From assembly GCF_000428845.1 (NCBI RefSeq), contig NZ_AUAS01000004.1, forward strand, positions 186,001 through 250,000: a stretch of DNA of 64,000 nt, written 5' to 3'. Each line of letters starts with the position of its first letter. The first letter of the stretch is position 1. The position numbers were made by a program, and so were the translations under genes. Origin of the DNA: Dyadobacter alkalitolerans DSM 23607. Lineage in GTDB: Bacteria; Bacteroidota; Bacteroidia; Cytophagales; Spirosomataceae. Positions 17,339 through 27,114 of the stretch are shown here, piece after piece. The notes under the pieces are model-generated. The model was not told the origin of the DNA and did no database searches. It saw nothing but the letters and a program-made list of their open reading frames with translations.

Positions 17339-20300
17339 ATGCATGAACGTTTATTAAGCAATAACATGCTCGCCAGGATACTGGGTTTTTCTGGCCTACC
17401 TATTCTGCTGCTCGGCGGCATTTCCATGGATGCAGTTGCTGGTAATGCAGCATGGGCAGATTACGGCAACCGGCACCGTTCGGCTCCGGCAGCGGACATT
17501 GAAGTTACCGGAAAAGTAACCGGCCCCGACGGGAAAGCGCTGCCTGGCGCCAATGTGCTCATCAAGTCCACAACAAGAGGCACCAGCGCCGATCAGGACG
17601 GAAATTTCCGGCTCAGCGTCCCGGATGCGAATGCGGTCCTGGTTTTTTCGCTCGTGGGTTACGCGCCCAAGGAAGTGGTTGTAGGAACGCAGCAGATCAT
17701 TAACGTGACTTTGGCGGTCGACAATAAGACGCTCGAAGAAGTAGTTGTCGTGGGTTATGGCGTTCAGCGCAAGCGGGACGTGACGGGGTCGGTGGTTTCA
17801 GTGAGCGAAAGCACATTGAAAGAAGTGCCTGCGCCCAACCTCGTAAGCCAGTTGAAGGGCCGTGCGGCGGGAGTCTCCATTATTAGCAACGGAAGCACAC
17901 CAGGCTCTCAGGGCCAGATCCGGATCCGCGGAAACCGGACATTAACCACCAGCTCAGGTTCCAGCGATGGCCTGGATGGTCCGTTGGTGGTCGTGGATGG
18001 GATCCCATTCGGTGGCTTGAATGACATTAACCCGGATGATATTCTAAGTCTGGAAGTTTTGAAAGATGCGTCAGCAACAGCGATTTATGGCTCGCGCGGA
18101 GCGGGTGGCGTAATCCTGGTAACGACTAAAAGAGGAAAAGTCGGCAAGCCCGTATTCAGCTACGATGGTTACCACGGACAAACGCAGGTGATGGGCAAAT
18201 TCAATGTCATGAATGGACAGGAATATGCACAATTCAAAGCCGATGCAGCTAAATACAACCGCACAGCACCGGGCACATCGGGTTATTTGCTCACGCAGAA
18301 AGAGCAGGAAGCACTAGACAATGGCGTTTCTACGGATTGGCAGGATTTAATTTACAAACCCGGCTTCATGACCAACCATCAGTTGGGCGTGCAGGGCGGC
18401 GTCGAAAACACGCAGTATTCACTCGGATTGGGCTATTTCAATGAAACCGGTATCATCCCAAACCAGAGTTTCCAGCGTTTCAACATTCGCGCAACCATTG
18501 ACCAGAAGATTGGTAAAAACGTCAAAATCGGTCTGAATACATTGAATACGCTCACTTACACGAACACGCCGGGCGGCGGGGGCGTGCCGGGCGGCCTGGT
18601 GCGACTGACTCCATTGGCATCGCCCTACAATGCAGACGGAACTGTAAATAATTTTCCGGCCGAAGGTTCCATTGATGCCGCTATCGTGAGTCCGCTGACC
18701 ATTATGTCCAAAAAGGAATCGGCTTTGGGCCGCACACGATCATTGCGGACATTCAACAGCCTTTATGCGGAAGTCAATATTTTACCGGGATTGAAATACC
18801 GTTTCAATGCAGGTCTGAATTTCAGTCAGTCAAACCTGAATAATTACAACGGCCCGCTGACCTATTTCAACACGGCAACTACGCAAGCCGGATCCACCGC
18901 CGAGATCAGCAACACCGAATATTGGGACGTGAACTTGCAGCATTTGCTTTATTTTGATAAAACATTCGCAGACAAGCATAAGCTGGGTTTCACTGCACTT
19001 TACGAATACACCAAAAACCACTCGCTGGGAAGCCGCTTCACGGTAACCGGTGTGCCTGCCGATTATATCAAAACGTCCAACTTCTCGCTCGCTGCGGGCC
19101 AGCCGGTCGCGCCGTCGGATTTCGGAAACTCATTTTCCGAGACTGGGTTGCTGTCTTACATGGGAAGGCTTAATTACAGCTATGCAGACAAATATTTGCT
19201 GACATTGACGCTGCGCCGAGATGGTTCTTCAACATTATCCCCGGCAAATCAATATTTCAATTATCCCGCCATCGGTTTAGGCTGGAATGTGGTGGAAGAA
19301 GGTTTTATGAAATCGGCTCCGTTCATTTCCAATCTTAAATTACGCGGCGGCTGGGGGATTTCCGGCAACCGGAATGTGGGCGCTTACTCGACATTGGGTG
19401 CATTATCTGCCGGTTATTACAACTTTGGATTGGGTACGGCTGGTCAGCAGCTTGCTTACACCGTGACAAGTTTGCCTTCGAGCGACCTGAGCTGGCAGTC
19501 GACCTCGCAGCTGGACATTGGTGTTGATTTTGGTTTGTTCAACAACCGCATTACGGGTTCTGTGGACTGGTATCACCAGAAAACCAAAGACATTCTGCTC
19601 TCCGTGCCGCTGCCGCCAAGCAATGGTGCAGGCTCAACATTGAAAAATTTGGGTAAAACAGAAGGCAAAGGCTTGGAAGTGGCTGCCACTTTTGAAATTG
19701 TCAGAAAACCAAAAGGGTTCAATTGGAGCATTGACGCAACTTATTTCTTCAACCGGGAAAAAATCACGCAGCTGACCACGCCCGACGAAAAGTCCAATCT
19801 GGGTGCGGGATGGTTTGTAGGACAGCCGCTTTCCGTGATTTTTGATTACAAAAAATTAGGGATATGGCAGACCGCGGATGCAGAAAACGGCACATTGGCG
19901 CAGCAAACTTCGCCCGTTCAGTTCGCCGGACAGATCAGGGTGGAAGATTTAAACGGTGATAACAAGATCGATGCAAATGACCGCCAGATCCTGGGTAATT
20001 TCCAGCCTAAATGGGGGGGTGGGCTGACCAGCCGTTTCAGCTTCAAAAACTTTGATGCGTCGGTGGTAACCTATGCAAGAATGGGCATGAAAGTGCTTGT
20101 GCCTTACTTAACGGGTAACTCCACAGGTTCAGGCGGTTTCGCATTCTTTAACCAAAGCCGTGTAAATCAGGTAAAAACCGATTACTGGGCCGAAACTAAC
20201 CCCACCAACGCATTCCCGGCTCCCGATGCCAGCGGCGCTGTGGCCAACTTCGGCTCGACATTGGGTTATTATGACGGCTCATTCATCAAATGCCGCAGCA

Positions 20301-20578
20301 TCAACCTCGGTTACACATTTGAGAGCAATGTTATCAAAAAGATCGGCGCGACTTCGGCGAGAATTTACGTCAACCTCACCAACCCGTTCATCATTTACGC
20401 ACCATTGGTGAAAGACGACCTGGCGATTGATCCCGAAGGAAACAGCTATGCAACGGGCCAGTCTACGCTGAACCCGCAAGGCGCCAGCGACCGTGGCGCA
20501 CCGGAACGCCAGATCTCGGTCAACCTGAATTCTCCGCCGGTAAGACAATTCACTGTGGGCGTAAACCTTAAATTCTAA
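17339..20578 (+). CDS. SusC/RagA-type TonB-linked outer-membrane transporter
   Basis: The 1079-residue protein has an N-terminal hydrophobic leader (about 10-35) and a carboxypeptidase-regulatory-like domain (about 55-130, starting EVTGKVTGPDGKALPGANV). A TonB-box region EEVVVVGYG follows, then a plug domain (about 145-265, with RIRGNRTL and GSRGAGGVILVTTK) and a beta-barrel ending in an aromatic residue (VGVNLKF). It imports oligosaccharides across the outer membrane with its SusD partner, powered by TonB. It is the first gene of the xylan operon, eight bases before susD. The start at 17339 is the only one giving a complete leader; Met10 is an alternative. Divergent control by the hybrid sensor is expected. 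Confidence 0.95.
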   Translation: MHERLLSNNMLARILGFSGLPILLLGGISMDAVAGNAAWADYGNRHRSAPAADIEVTGKVTGPDGKALPGANVLIKSTTRGTSADQDGNFRLSVPDANAVLVFSLVGYAPKEVVVGTQQIINVTLAVDNKTLEEVVVVGYGVQRKRDVTGSVVSVSESTLKEVPAPNLVSQLKGRAAGVSIISNGSTPGSQGQIRIRGNRTLTTSSGSSDGLDGPLVVVDGIPFGGLNDINPDDILSLEVLKDASATAIYGSRGAGGVILVTTKRGKVGKPVFSYDGYHGQTQVMGKFNVMNGQEYAQFKADAAKYNRTAPGTSGYLLTQKEQEALDNGVSTDWQDLIYKPGFMTNHQLGVQGGVENTQYSLGLGYFNETGIIPNQSFQRFNIRATIDQKIGKNVKIGLNTLNTLTYTNTPGGGGVPGGLVRLTPLASPYNADGTVNNFPAEGSIDAAIVSPLTIMSKKESALGRTRSLRTFNSLYAEVNILPGLKYRFNAGLNFSQSNLNNYNGPLTYFNTATTQAGSTAEISNTEYWDVNLQHLLYFDKTFADKHKLGFTALYEYTKNHSLGSRFTVTGVPADYIKTSNFSLAAGQPVAPSDFGNSFSETGLLSYMGRLNYSYADKYLLTLTLRRDGSSTLSPANQYFNYPAIGLGWNVVEEGFMKSAPFISNLKLRGGWGISGNRNVGAYSTLGALSAGYYNFGLGTAGQQLAYTVTSLPSSDLSWQSTSQLDIGVDFGLFNNRITGSVDWYHQKTKDILLSVPLPPSNGAGSTLKNLGKTEGKGLEVAATFEIVRKPKGFNWSIDATYFFNREKITQLTTPDEKSNLGAGWFVGQPLSVIFDYKKLGIWQTADAENGTLAQQTSPVQFAGQIRVEDLNGDNKIDANDRQILGNFQPKWGGGLTSRFSFKNFDASVVTYARMGMKVLVPYLTGNSTGSGGFAFFNQSRVNQVKTDYWAETNPTNAFPAPDASGAVANFGSTLGYYDGSFIKCRSINLGYTFESNVIKKIGATSARIYVNLTNPFIIYAPLVKDDLAIDPEGNSYATGQSTLNPQGASDRGAPERQISVNLNSPPVRQFTVGVNLKF

Positions 20579-20585
20579 TCCGACT

Positions 20586-22400
20586 ATGAAATCAATAAAA
20601 AACTTAATAACAGCAGCCCTAATCGCCTCATTGAGCATGGGTTGCGAAAAGGTGCTCGAAGAACATCCGCAATCCCAGATCGTTCCCACCTATTTCAACA
20701 GCCCGGCGGGTGTGCTGGGCGGCATCGCCGGGGTTTACAATGACATCCGCGGTCAGTGGGGAACCGAAGGTTTCACGGTTGAAATGCAGGCCGGGACCGA
20801 CGAATTTATCCAGGGCGTGAATGGGGGCGGCGGTCCTGCTTACACTTACAATGGTCTCAACAGCAGCAACTTCGGATCTGCCTGGGGCGTTGCTTTTCAG
20901 GATATTAATACATTGAATGGCGTATTGCAATACGGCGCGACCATTGATCTGCCGGAAGCCACGCGCAAGCAATATCTGGCGCAGGCGAAGTTTTTGCGGG
21001 CATTCTGGTATTTCTATCTTGTACAGACCTGGGGCGATGTTCCCTTGCATACCGAGTTTATCACCGTGCCTTCGCAAGCCGCATCACGCCAGCCCGCAGC
21101 GGACGTGTATGCGCTCATCATCCAGGACTTGACAGAAGCAGCAGCCGATTTGCCTAACCAGCCAACAGCTCCTTTCCTGGGCAAAGCGGCCACCAAACCC
21201 GTAGCGCAACTCTTGCTCGCAAAAGCATATCTGACCCGCGGCTGGCTGAACAACACGGCTTCTGATTTTACACAAGCCGCAACGATCTGCGACGACATTA
21301 TTGCCAAAAAAGCAGATTATGGGCTGGATCTCTGGCAGGATTACGGCGATGCATTCGTGCCTGCCAATGATTATGGCAAAGAAACGATGTTTGTCAGTGA
21401 CCACGTGCTGGATCCGAAATACGGCTATTACCAGGTCGGCGGACAGGCTGGGGGCGGAGCAGCGCAAAATTTGAGCCCATGGTTTACCAACTGGAATTAC
21501 CCAAATAACAGCGGGATCAATTCGGTTAAAAATGCAGCAGGCGCATTTGTAAATAATGGCACGTCAGGCATGATCCGGGATTCTTATTATGGCCGTCCGT
21601 ATGTTCGGATGCGTCCGAATTCGGATAAAATCGCCAACGGGCCTCGTGCTGGCAAGAACTATTTTCTGGACCAGGCATTTACCAACCGCAAGGTGGATTC
21701 GCGTTATGCCAATTCCTTTTACACGGTCTATATTTCAAATACGGCAGTAAAAAATGAGGCAAATGCAGCCAACAACCTCCGCGGGATCTCCTATACGACG
21801 GTTCCAGGTGTGGACACGGCCGTTTGGCTGCCCGATTATGAAGTGCCGGGAGCACCGCAGTTTGTAGGAACCAGGCCATTCAAGGGCATTGTGGTGCCGC
21901 CAAGTCTTTGGAACAATGGTATTTTCCCTGCTTTGAAAAAATTCATGGATCCAAGCCGGGGTGCCAATTTTAATGATCCTTCCACACGTCCGGCTGTTCT
22001 ATACCGCTTTTCAGATGTGTATATGACCGGCGCTGAGGCCTATTTCAAGGCAGGCAACAATGCCAAAGCAGCCGCATTGATCAATGTGGTAAGACAGCGC
22101 GCCGCATTCCGCAAAGCAAATACAACGGCCGAAAATGCCGCCGCCGCAACCGCCATGACGATCACTGCAGCACAGGTTACGCTGGACTTTATCCTTGACG
22201 AACGCAGCCGTGAATTTTTCGGCGAGTGGCAGCGCTGGCATGATCTTGTGCGGACCCGCTCGCTCGTGCGCCGGGTGCAGGAGTGGAACCAGGAAGCAGC
22301 ACAATATGTGAAAGATTTCAATATGCTGCGCCCGATTCCGCAGTCGCAGATTGACCGGGTCGTAGAAGGTCCGAAGTTTCCGCAAAATTCCGGATATTGA
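20586..22400 (+). CDS. SusD/RagB-type surface glycan-binding lipoprotein
   Basis: The 604-residue protein starts with a lipoprotein signal whose lipobox ends LSMGC (Cys near 20), so it is anchored to the outer membrane. The SusD N-terminal region (FLRAFWYFYLVQTWGDVPL) and C-terminal RagB block (ILDERSREFFGEWQRWHDLVRT) are typical. It forms a lid over the SusC barrel and binds the incoming oligosaccharide. At 604 residues it is longer than many SusD proteins, with extra loops in the middle that could shape specificity. It follows susC by seven bases and the GH43 gene starts 14 bases after its stop, so all three are one transcript. Confidence 0.95.
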   Translation: MKSIKNLITAALIASLSMGCEKVLEEHPQSQIVPTYFNSPAGVLGGIAGVYNDIRGQWGTEGFTVEMQAGTDEFIQGVNGGGGPAYTYNGLNSSNFGSAWGVAFQDINTLNGVLQYGATIDLPEATRKQYLAQAKFLRAFWYFYLVQTWGDVPLHTEFITVPSQAASRQPAADVYALIIQDLTEAAADLPNQPTAPFLGKAATKPVAQLLLAKAYLTRGWLNNTASDFTQAATICDDIIAKKADYGLDLWQDYGDAFVPANDYGKETMFVSDHVLDPKYGYYQVGGQAGGGAAQNLSPWFTNWNYPNNSGINSVKNAAGAFVNNGTSGMIRDSYYGRPYVRMRPNSDKIANGPRAGKNYFLDQAFTNRKVDSRYANSFYTVYISNTAVKNEANAANNLRGISYTTVPGVDTAVWLPDYEVPGAPQFVGTRPFKGIVVPPSLWNNGIFPALKKFMDPSRGANFNDPSTRPAVLYRFSDVYMTGAEAYFKAGNNAKAAALINVVRQRAAFRKANTTAENAAAATAMTITAAQVTLDFILDERSREFFGEWQRWHDLVRTRSLVRRVQEWNQEAAQYVKDFNMLRPIPQSQIDRVVEGPKFPQNSGY

Positions 22401-22414
22401 TAAAAAAAATTCAA

Positions 22415-23473
22415 ATGATGATAAATCGTAATGCATTAGCAGTAATATCTGCGTCGTTGCTGGCCTTTGGTGGCCTCGGAATTCAAACCACTTTCGGTCA
22501 GGGAACCAGCATTAAACCGCTGGTTACCGACCTCTACACCGCCGATCCCTCGGCCCACGTTTTCAACGGTAAGATCTACATTTATCCATCCCACGACATT
22601 GAAGCCGATGTGCCGCAGGACGATGAGGGCGGGCACTTTCAAATGCGCGACTACCACGTTTATTCGATGGATAAAATCGGTGGCAAAGTGACCGACCACG
22701 GCGTGGCGCTGGATGTAAAAGATGTCCCCTGGGCCGATAAGCAAATGTGGGCGCCAGACGCTGCATTCAAAAATGGCACCTATTACCTTTATTTTCCTGT
22801 AAAAGACAAGCAAGGCGTCTTCCGCATGGGTGTAGCCACCAGTAAATCTCCGACTGGTCCGTTCAAGGCTGAGCCTCAGCCGATCAAAGGAAGTTACAGC
22901 ATTGATCCGGCCGTTTATACGGACACGGACGGCAAAAGTTACATGTATCTGGGAGGGATCTGGGGTGGTCAGTTGCAGCGCTGGCATACAGGCACCTATA
23001 ACAAAAGCTTGATGACGGACCTGGGTAAAGGCCACGAAAATGAGCCCGCGCTAAGCGCCAAAGTAGCCGCCATGAGCAATGATATGCTATCCTTCGCCGA
23101 GCCTTTGAAAGACGTTCAGATCCTGAATGAAAACGGAAAGCCGATTTTAGCGTCTGACACCAAACGCCGCTTTTTTGAAGGCGCCTGGATGCATAAATTC
23201 AATGGTAAATATTATTTCTCCTATTCTACCGGCGATACACATCTGCTATGCTATGCAGAGGGCGACTCTCCTTATGGGCCATTCAAATACAAAGGTGTGA
23301 TTATGAATCCCGTAGAAGGCTGGACGACACATCATTCGATTGTTGAAGTCGAAGGCAAATGGTATATTTTCTATCACGATGCGGCGCTTTCGGGCAAAAC
23401 GCATTTGCGCAATGTGAAGGTCAGGGAATTGCTCAGGGATGCCAGCGGGAACATTCAAACCATCAATCCTTAA
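22415..23473 (+). CDS. GH43 glycosidase (xylosidase / arabinofuranosidase type)
   Basis: I take the ATG at 22415 as start, 14 bases after susD; an upstream TTG overlaps the susD stop. The protein is about 352 residues with a signal peptide (about 1-30). The GH43 catalytic triad is visible: base Asp in YTADPSAHVF, pKa-modulating Asp in YSIDPAVY and acid Glu in FFEGAWMHK. The single five-blade propeller has no C-terminal sandwich domain, which fits the short GH43 groups such as subfamily 1. In this locus it would trim xylose or arabinose from xylo-oligosaccharides in the periplasm or at the surface. Exact linkage is not decided by sequence. Confidence 0.88.
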   Translation: MMINRNALAVISASLLAFGGLGIQTTFGQGTSIKPLVTDLYTADPSAHVFNGKIYIYPSHDIEADVPQDDEGGHFQMRDYHVYSMDKIGGKVTDHGVALDVKDVPWADKQMWAPDAAFKNGTYYLYFPVKDKQGVFRMGVATSKSPTGPFKAEPQPIKGSYSIDPAVYTDTDGKSYMYLGGIWGGQLQRWHTGTYNKSLMTDLGKGHENEPALSAKVAAMSNDMLSFAEPLKDVQILNENGKPILASDTKRRFFEGAWMHKFNGKYYFSYSTGDTHLLCYAEGDSPYGPFKYKGVIMNPVEGWTTHHSIVEVEGKWYIFYHDAALSGKTHLRNVKVRELLRDASGNIQTINP

Positions 23474-23521
23474 CAAAGTAGGTGAACATTCCCTTTGGCT
23501 TATTAAATAAAAAAACATCCT

Positions 23522-24610
23522 ATGCATATCGAGAGGCGTGATTTCATATCAACATTGACACTGGCCGGCGCGGCCACATTATTCACAGGAAATTCCCTCC
23601 TGGCATCCACAAATCCCAAAAAGGATAAACTGGGCATTGCGCTGGTCGGCCTTGGCTATTACAGCACAGACTTGCTTGCGCCTGCGCTGCAAATGACGGA
23701 GAAATGTTACCTGGCCGGCATCGTTACAGGCACCCCATCCAAAGCCGAGACCTGGAAAGCCAAGTACAACATTCCCGACAAGAACATTTACAACTATAAA
23801 AACTTCGACGATATCGCCAACAACCCGGATATCGACATTGTGTATGTGGTTTTGCCGCCATCGATGCACAGGGAATTTGTGGTGCGCGCTGCCAAAGCGG
23901 GTAAGCATGTATTTTGCGAAAAACCAATGGCGCCATCGGTTGCAGACTGTGAAGCAATGATCCAGGCTTGCAAAGCCAATAAAGTAAAGCTTGCCATCGG
24001 TTATCGTTGCCAGCACGATCCGAACATTCAGGCCATCATGAAGATTGCCAAAGACCCTAAATTCGGGAAAGTGAAAATGGTCAGCAGCGCGGCGGGTTAT
24101 TTTGATGCGCGGACCGATCATTGGAAACAAAAGAAGGCATTAGGCGGCGGCGTAATGGGCGATATGGGTGTGTATGCATTGCAAGGCGCCAGGCTCGCAA
24201 CAGGAGAGGAACCGATCAGCGTTTTCGCCCAGGCTTCCACAACCCGTCCCGACATTTATAAAGAAGTGGAAGAAACGATGATGTTTATGCTCGACTTCCC
24301 AAGCGGCGCCAAAGCGTCCTGCCAGACGAGTTTTGGCATAAATATGAATTACCTGCAAGTGAACTATGAAAAAGGCTGGGCCAAGCTGGAACCGCAGTCG
24401 GGTTATAATGGCAATAAAGGCAGCTTGTCGGATGGGACAATCATCAATTTTCCTATAAAAAGTCAGCAGGCCAAACAAATGGATGAAGACTGCACTGCCC
24501 TGATGACCAACGCGGACCTTATCGCACCCGGCGAAGAGGGGCTGCGGGACATTCGTGTGGTAGAAGCGATCTATAAATCTGCTGCGAGCGGCAAAATGGT
24601 GAAAATCTGA
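23522..24610 (+). CDS. Gfo/Idh/MocA family oxidoreductase with Tat-type signal
   Basis: The 362-residue protein opens with ERRDFISTLTLAGAATL, a twin-arginine-like export signal. A Rossmann fold (GIALVGLGYYS) follows, with the conserved EKPMAPS motif that holds the nicotinamide, and a C-terminal alpha/beta domain. Exported members of this family use a tightly bound NAD(P) and act on sugars; some are retaining glycosidases of the GH109 kind. It sits inside the xylan operon between GH43 and GH95; its stop overlaps the GH95 start by one base (TGATG), so translation is likely coupled. The substrate is unknown; a role in oxidising or cleaving a side-chain sugar is inferred. Confidence 0.88.
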   Translation: MHIERRDFISTLTLAGAATLFTGNSLLASTNPKKDKLGIALVGLGYYSTDLLAPALQMTEKCYLAGIVTGTPSKAETWKAKYNIPDKNIYNYKNFDDIANNPDIDIVYVVLPPSMHREFVVRAAKAGKHVFCEKPMAPSVADCEAMIQACKANKVKLAIGYRCQHDPNIQAIMKIAKDPKFGKVKMVSSAAGYFDARTDHWKQKKALGGGVMGDMGVYALQGARLATGEEPISVFAQASTTRPDIYKEVEETMMFMLDFPSGAKASCQTSFGINMNYLQVNYEKGWAKLEPQSGYNGNKGSLSDGTIINFPIKSQQAKQMDEDCTALMTNADLIAPGEEGLRDIRVVEAIYKSAASGKMVKI

Positions 24611-27081
24611 TGCGGGATTTTTTGAAGGAAGTCTTTTGCCTTTCGTTAATGGCAGTAACGTTGACCGGTTATCCACAAACGCCCCGCGTGCAAAAGCTTT
24701 GGTATAAACAGCCTTCGGGCAAAACATGGGAAAATGCATTGCCTGTCGGAAACGGCAGGCAGGGCGCTATGGTGTATGGCAATGTGGTGAATGAAACGAT
24801 TCAGCTCAATGAACATACATTATGGTCGGGCGGACCGAACCGGAATGATAATCCCGAGGCGCTGGCTGCATTGCCGGAAATCCGGAAGCTGATTTTTGAA
24901 AATAAACAAAAAGAAGCCGAGAAGCTGGCCAACAAAGCCATCATTACTACAAAATCACACGGACAAATGTTTCAGCCGCTGGGTGACTTGCGGCTGACAT
25001 TTCCGGGTCACGATAATTTTACCAATTATTACAGAGAGCTCGACATTGAACGCGCGGTAGCCAAAACCACTTACCAGGTCGATGGTGTTAACTATACCCG
25101 TGAAGTCCTGGCTTCATTCCCCGACCGCGTGATCGTCATCCGCCTGACCGCCGACAAGCCGGGTAAGCTGGCATTCAATGCTTCCTATGCCTCTTTACAC
25201 AAAACGAAATCCATTAAAACAAACACCGCAAAAGACCTTACCATTGCCGGCACGACGCAGGATCACGAGGGAGTGAAAGGTCAGGTTCGTTTCAAAGGGA
25301 TTACCAGGATCAAAACCGAAGGCGGCAATGTGACCGCGAATGACACCGCACTCAATGTCGCAGGCGCCAATGCAGCGACCATTTACATTTCCATCGCGAC
25401 CAATTTCAAAAACTACAATGATATCAGCGGAGACGAAAACGCGCTGGCTGCCGCTTACCTCGATAAAGCTGCTTCCAAATCGTTCGCGAGCATGCTGAAC
25501 CCGCACATTGCAGCATATCAGAAATATTTCAAACGCGTCAAATTCGATCTTGGCACAACAGAACTGGATAACTTACCAACGGATGAAAGACTGAAAAACT
25601 TCCGCAATGTCAATGATCCCGAATTGGTTACGCTTTACTATCAATATGGTCGTTACCTCCTGATTTCCAGCTCGCAACCCGGTGGTCAGCCTGCGAATTT
25701 GCAAGGGATTTGGAACAACAAAATGATGCCGCCTTGGGATAGCAAATACACCATTAACATCAATGCGCAGATGAATTATTGGCCTGCGGAGCGTACCAAC
25801 CTGAGCGAGCTGCATGAGCCATTTTTGAAAATGGTTGAAGAACTTTCGCAAACCGGAAAAGAAACGGCCAGGACCATGTACGGCGCCAGAGGCTGGATGG
25901 CGCATCACAACACGGATATCTGGCGTGCAGCCGGCGCGATCGACGGCGCCTTCTGGGGCATGTGGATCGCAGGCGGCGGCTGGACGAGCCAGCATTTGTG
26001 GCAACATTATTTGTATCAGGGCGACAAAGCGTATCTCGCCAAAATTTATCCGATCCTGAAAGGCGCAGCCATATTCTATGCCGACTTTTTGATCGAACAT
26101 CCCAAATACAAATGGCTCGTCGTAAACCCGGGAAGCTCTCCGGAAAATGCCCCGGCCGCGCACGAAGGCTCGTCGCTGGATGCCGGAACGACGATGGACA
26201 ACCAGATCGCATTTGACGTTTTCAGCAACACGATCCGCGCCGCGGAAATCCTGAAAAAAGACGCCGCATTCACCGATTCGCTGCGCCAGATGCGCAAACG
26301 CCTGCCGCCCATGCACGTAGGCCAGCACGGACAATTGCAGGAATGGCTCGATGACGTGGATGATCCCAACGACCACCACCGCCACGTTTCCCATTTGTAC
26401 GGCCTGTTCCCTTCTGACCAAATCTCAGCTTACCGCACACCCGAATTGTTCTCTGCTGCCCGCACCACATTGCTGCACCGCGGCGACGTTTCGACGGGTT
26501 GGAGCATGGGCTGGAAAGTAAACTGGTGGGCCCGTTTGCAGGATGGTAACCACGCATTTACATTAATTAAAAGCCAGCTTTCACCATTAGGCACGTCCAA
26601 AGAAGGGGGAGGCACTTATAACAACCTCTTCGACGCCCACCCGCCATTCCAGATCGACGGCAACTTTGGCTGCACCTCGGGAATCACCGAAATGCTCATG
26701 CAAAGCGCAGATGGCTCGGTGCATTTACTTCCTGCATTACCCGACGTCTGGCAAGCCGGAAACATTGGCGGATTACTCGCGCAGGGCGGTTTTGAAGTGG
26801 TAAATATGGAATGGAAAGCAGGTAAGCTCACGAAGGTGGAAGTGAAATCGAAGCTCGGCGGAAACCTCCGGTTGCGGACGCCAAACACATTGAAAATGGC
26901 CAGCGGCAAGTCGCTAAGTGAAGCCTCGGGACAGAATGCCAATGCCTTTTACCAGGTTGAGCCGGCTGCCAGCGCCGTGTTGTCTCCTAAGGCCAGTCTA
27001 TCCGCGCCGACGATCAAGGAAACATTCCTTTACAACATTCCGACACAGGCTGGCAAGTCTTATGTCTTTGTCGCTCAATAA
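24610..27081 (+). CDS. GH95 glycoside hydrolase (alpha-L-fucosidase / alpha-L-galactosidase type)
   Basis: The 823-residue protein has a weak signal sequence and the GH95 layout. An N-terminal beta-sandwich has the opening LWYKQPSGKTWENALPVGNG, followed by a linker and an (alpha/alpha)6 barrel with MNYWPAE, GWSMGWKVNWWARL and QIDGNFG. These are the landmark motifs of inverting GH95 enzymes. Most remove alpha-1,2-L-fucose; some from xylan loci of gut Bacteroides remove alpha-L-galactose from complex glucuronoarabinoxylan. Given neighbours for xylan only and no other fucose genes, the galactose-type activity deserves thought. The start overlaps the upstream stop. The length is normal for the family. 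Confidence 0.9.
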   Translation: MRDFLKEVFCLSLMAVTLTGYPQTPRVQKLWYKQPSGKTWENALPVGNGRQGAMVYGNVVNETIQLNEHTLWSGGPNRNDNPEALAALPEIRKLIFENKQKEAEKLANKAIITTKSHGQMFQPLGDLRLTFPGHDNFTNYYRELDIERAVAKTTYQVDGVNYTREVLASFPDRVIVIRLTADKPGKLAFNASYASLHKTKSIKTNTAKDLTIAGTTQDHEGVKGQVRFKGITRIKTEGGNVTANDTALNVAGANAATIYISIATNFKNYNDISGDENALAAAYLDKAASKSFASMLNPHIAAYQKYFKRVKFDLGTTELDNLPTDERLKNFRNVNDPELVTLYYQYGRYLLISSSQPGGQPANLQGIWNNKMMPPWDSKYTININAQMNYWPAERTNLSELHEPFLKMVEELSQTGKETARTMYGARGWMAHHNTDIWRAAGAIDGAFWGMWIAGGGWTSQHLWQHYLYQGDKAYLAKIYPILKGAAIFYADFLIEHPKYKWLVVNPGSSPENAPAAHEGSSLDAGTTMDNQIAFDVFSNTIRAAEILKKDAAFTDSLRQMRKRLPPMHVGQHGQLQEWLDDVDDPNDHHRHVSHLYGLFPSDQISAYRTPELFSAARTTLLHRGDVSTGWSMGWKVNWWARLQDGNHAFTLIKSQLSPLGTSKEGGGTYNNLFDAHPPFQIDGNFGCTSGITEMLMQSADGSVHLLPALPDVWQAGNIGGLLAQGGFEVVNMEWKAGKLTKVEVKSKLGGNLRLRTPNTLKMASGKSLSEASGQNANAFYQVEPAASAVLSPKASLSAPTIKETFLYNIPTQAGKSYVFVAQ

Positions 27082-27114
27082 GTTATTAGTATCAATGATT
27101 AAGATCAAATTATA

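Noticed and set aside
25573..26421. 282-codon minus-strand frame inside the GH95 gene
   Set aside because: It lies fully antisense to a gene with clear GH95 motifs and reads as an unstructured His/Arg-rich sequence.
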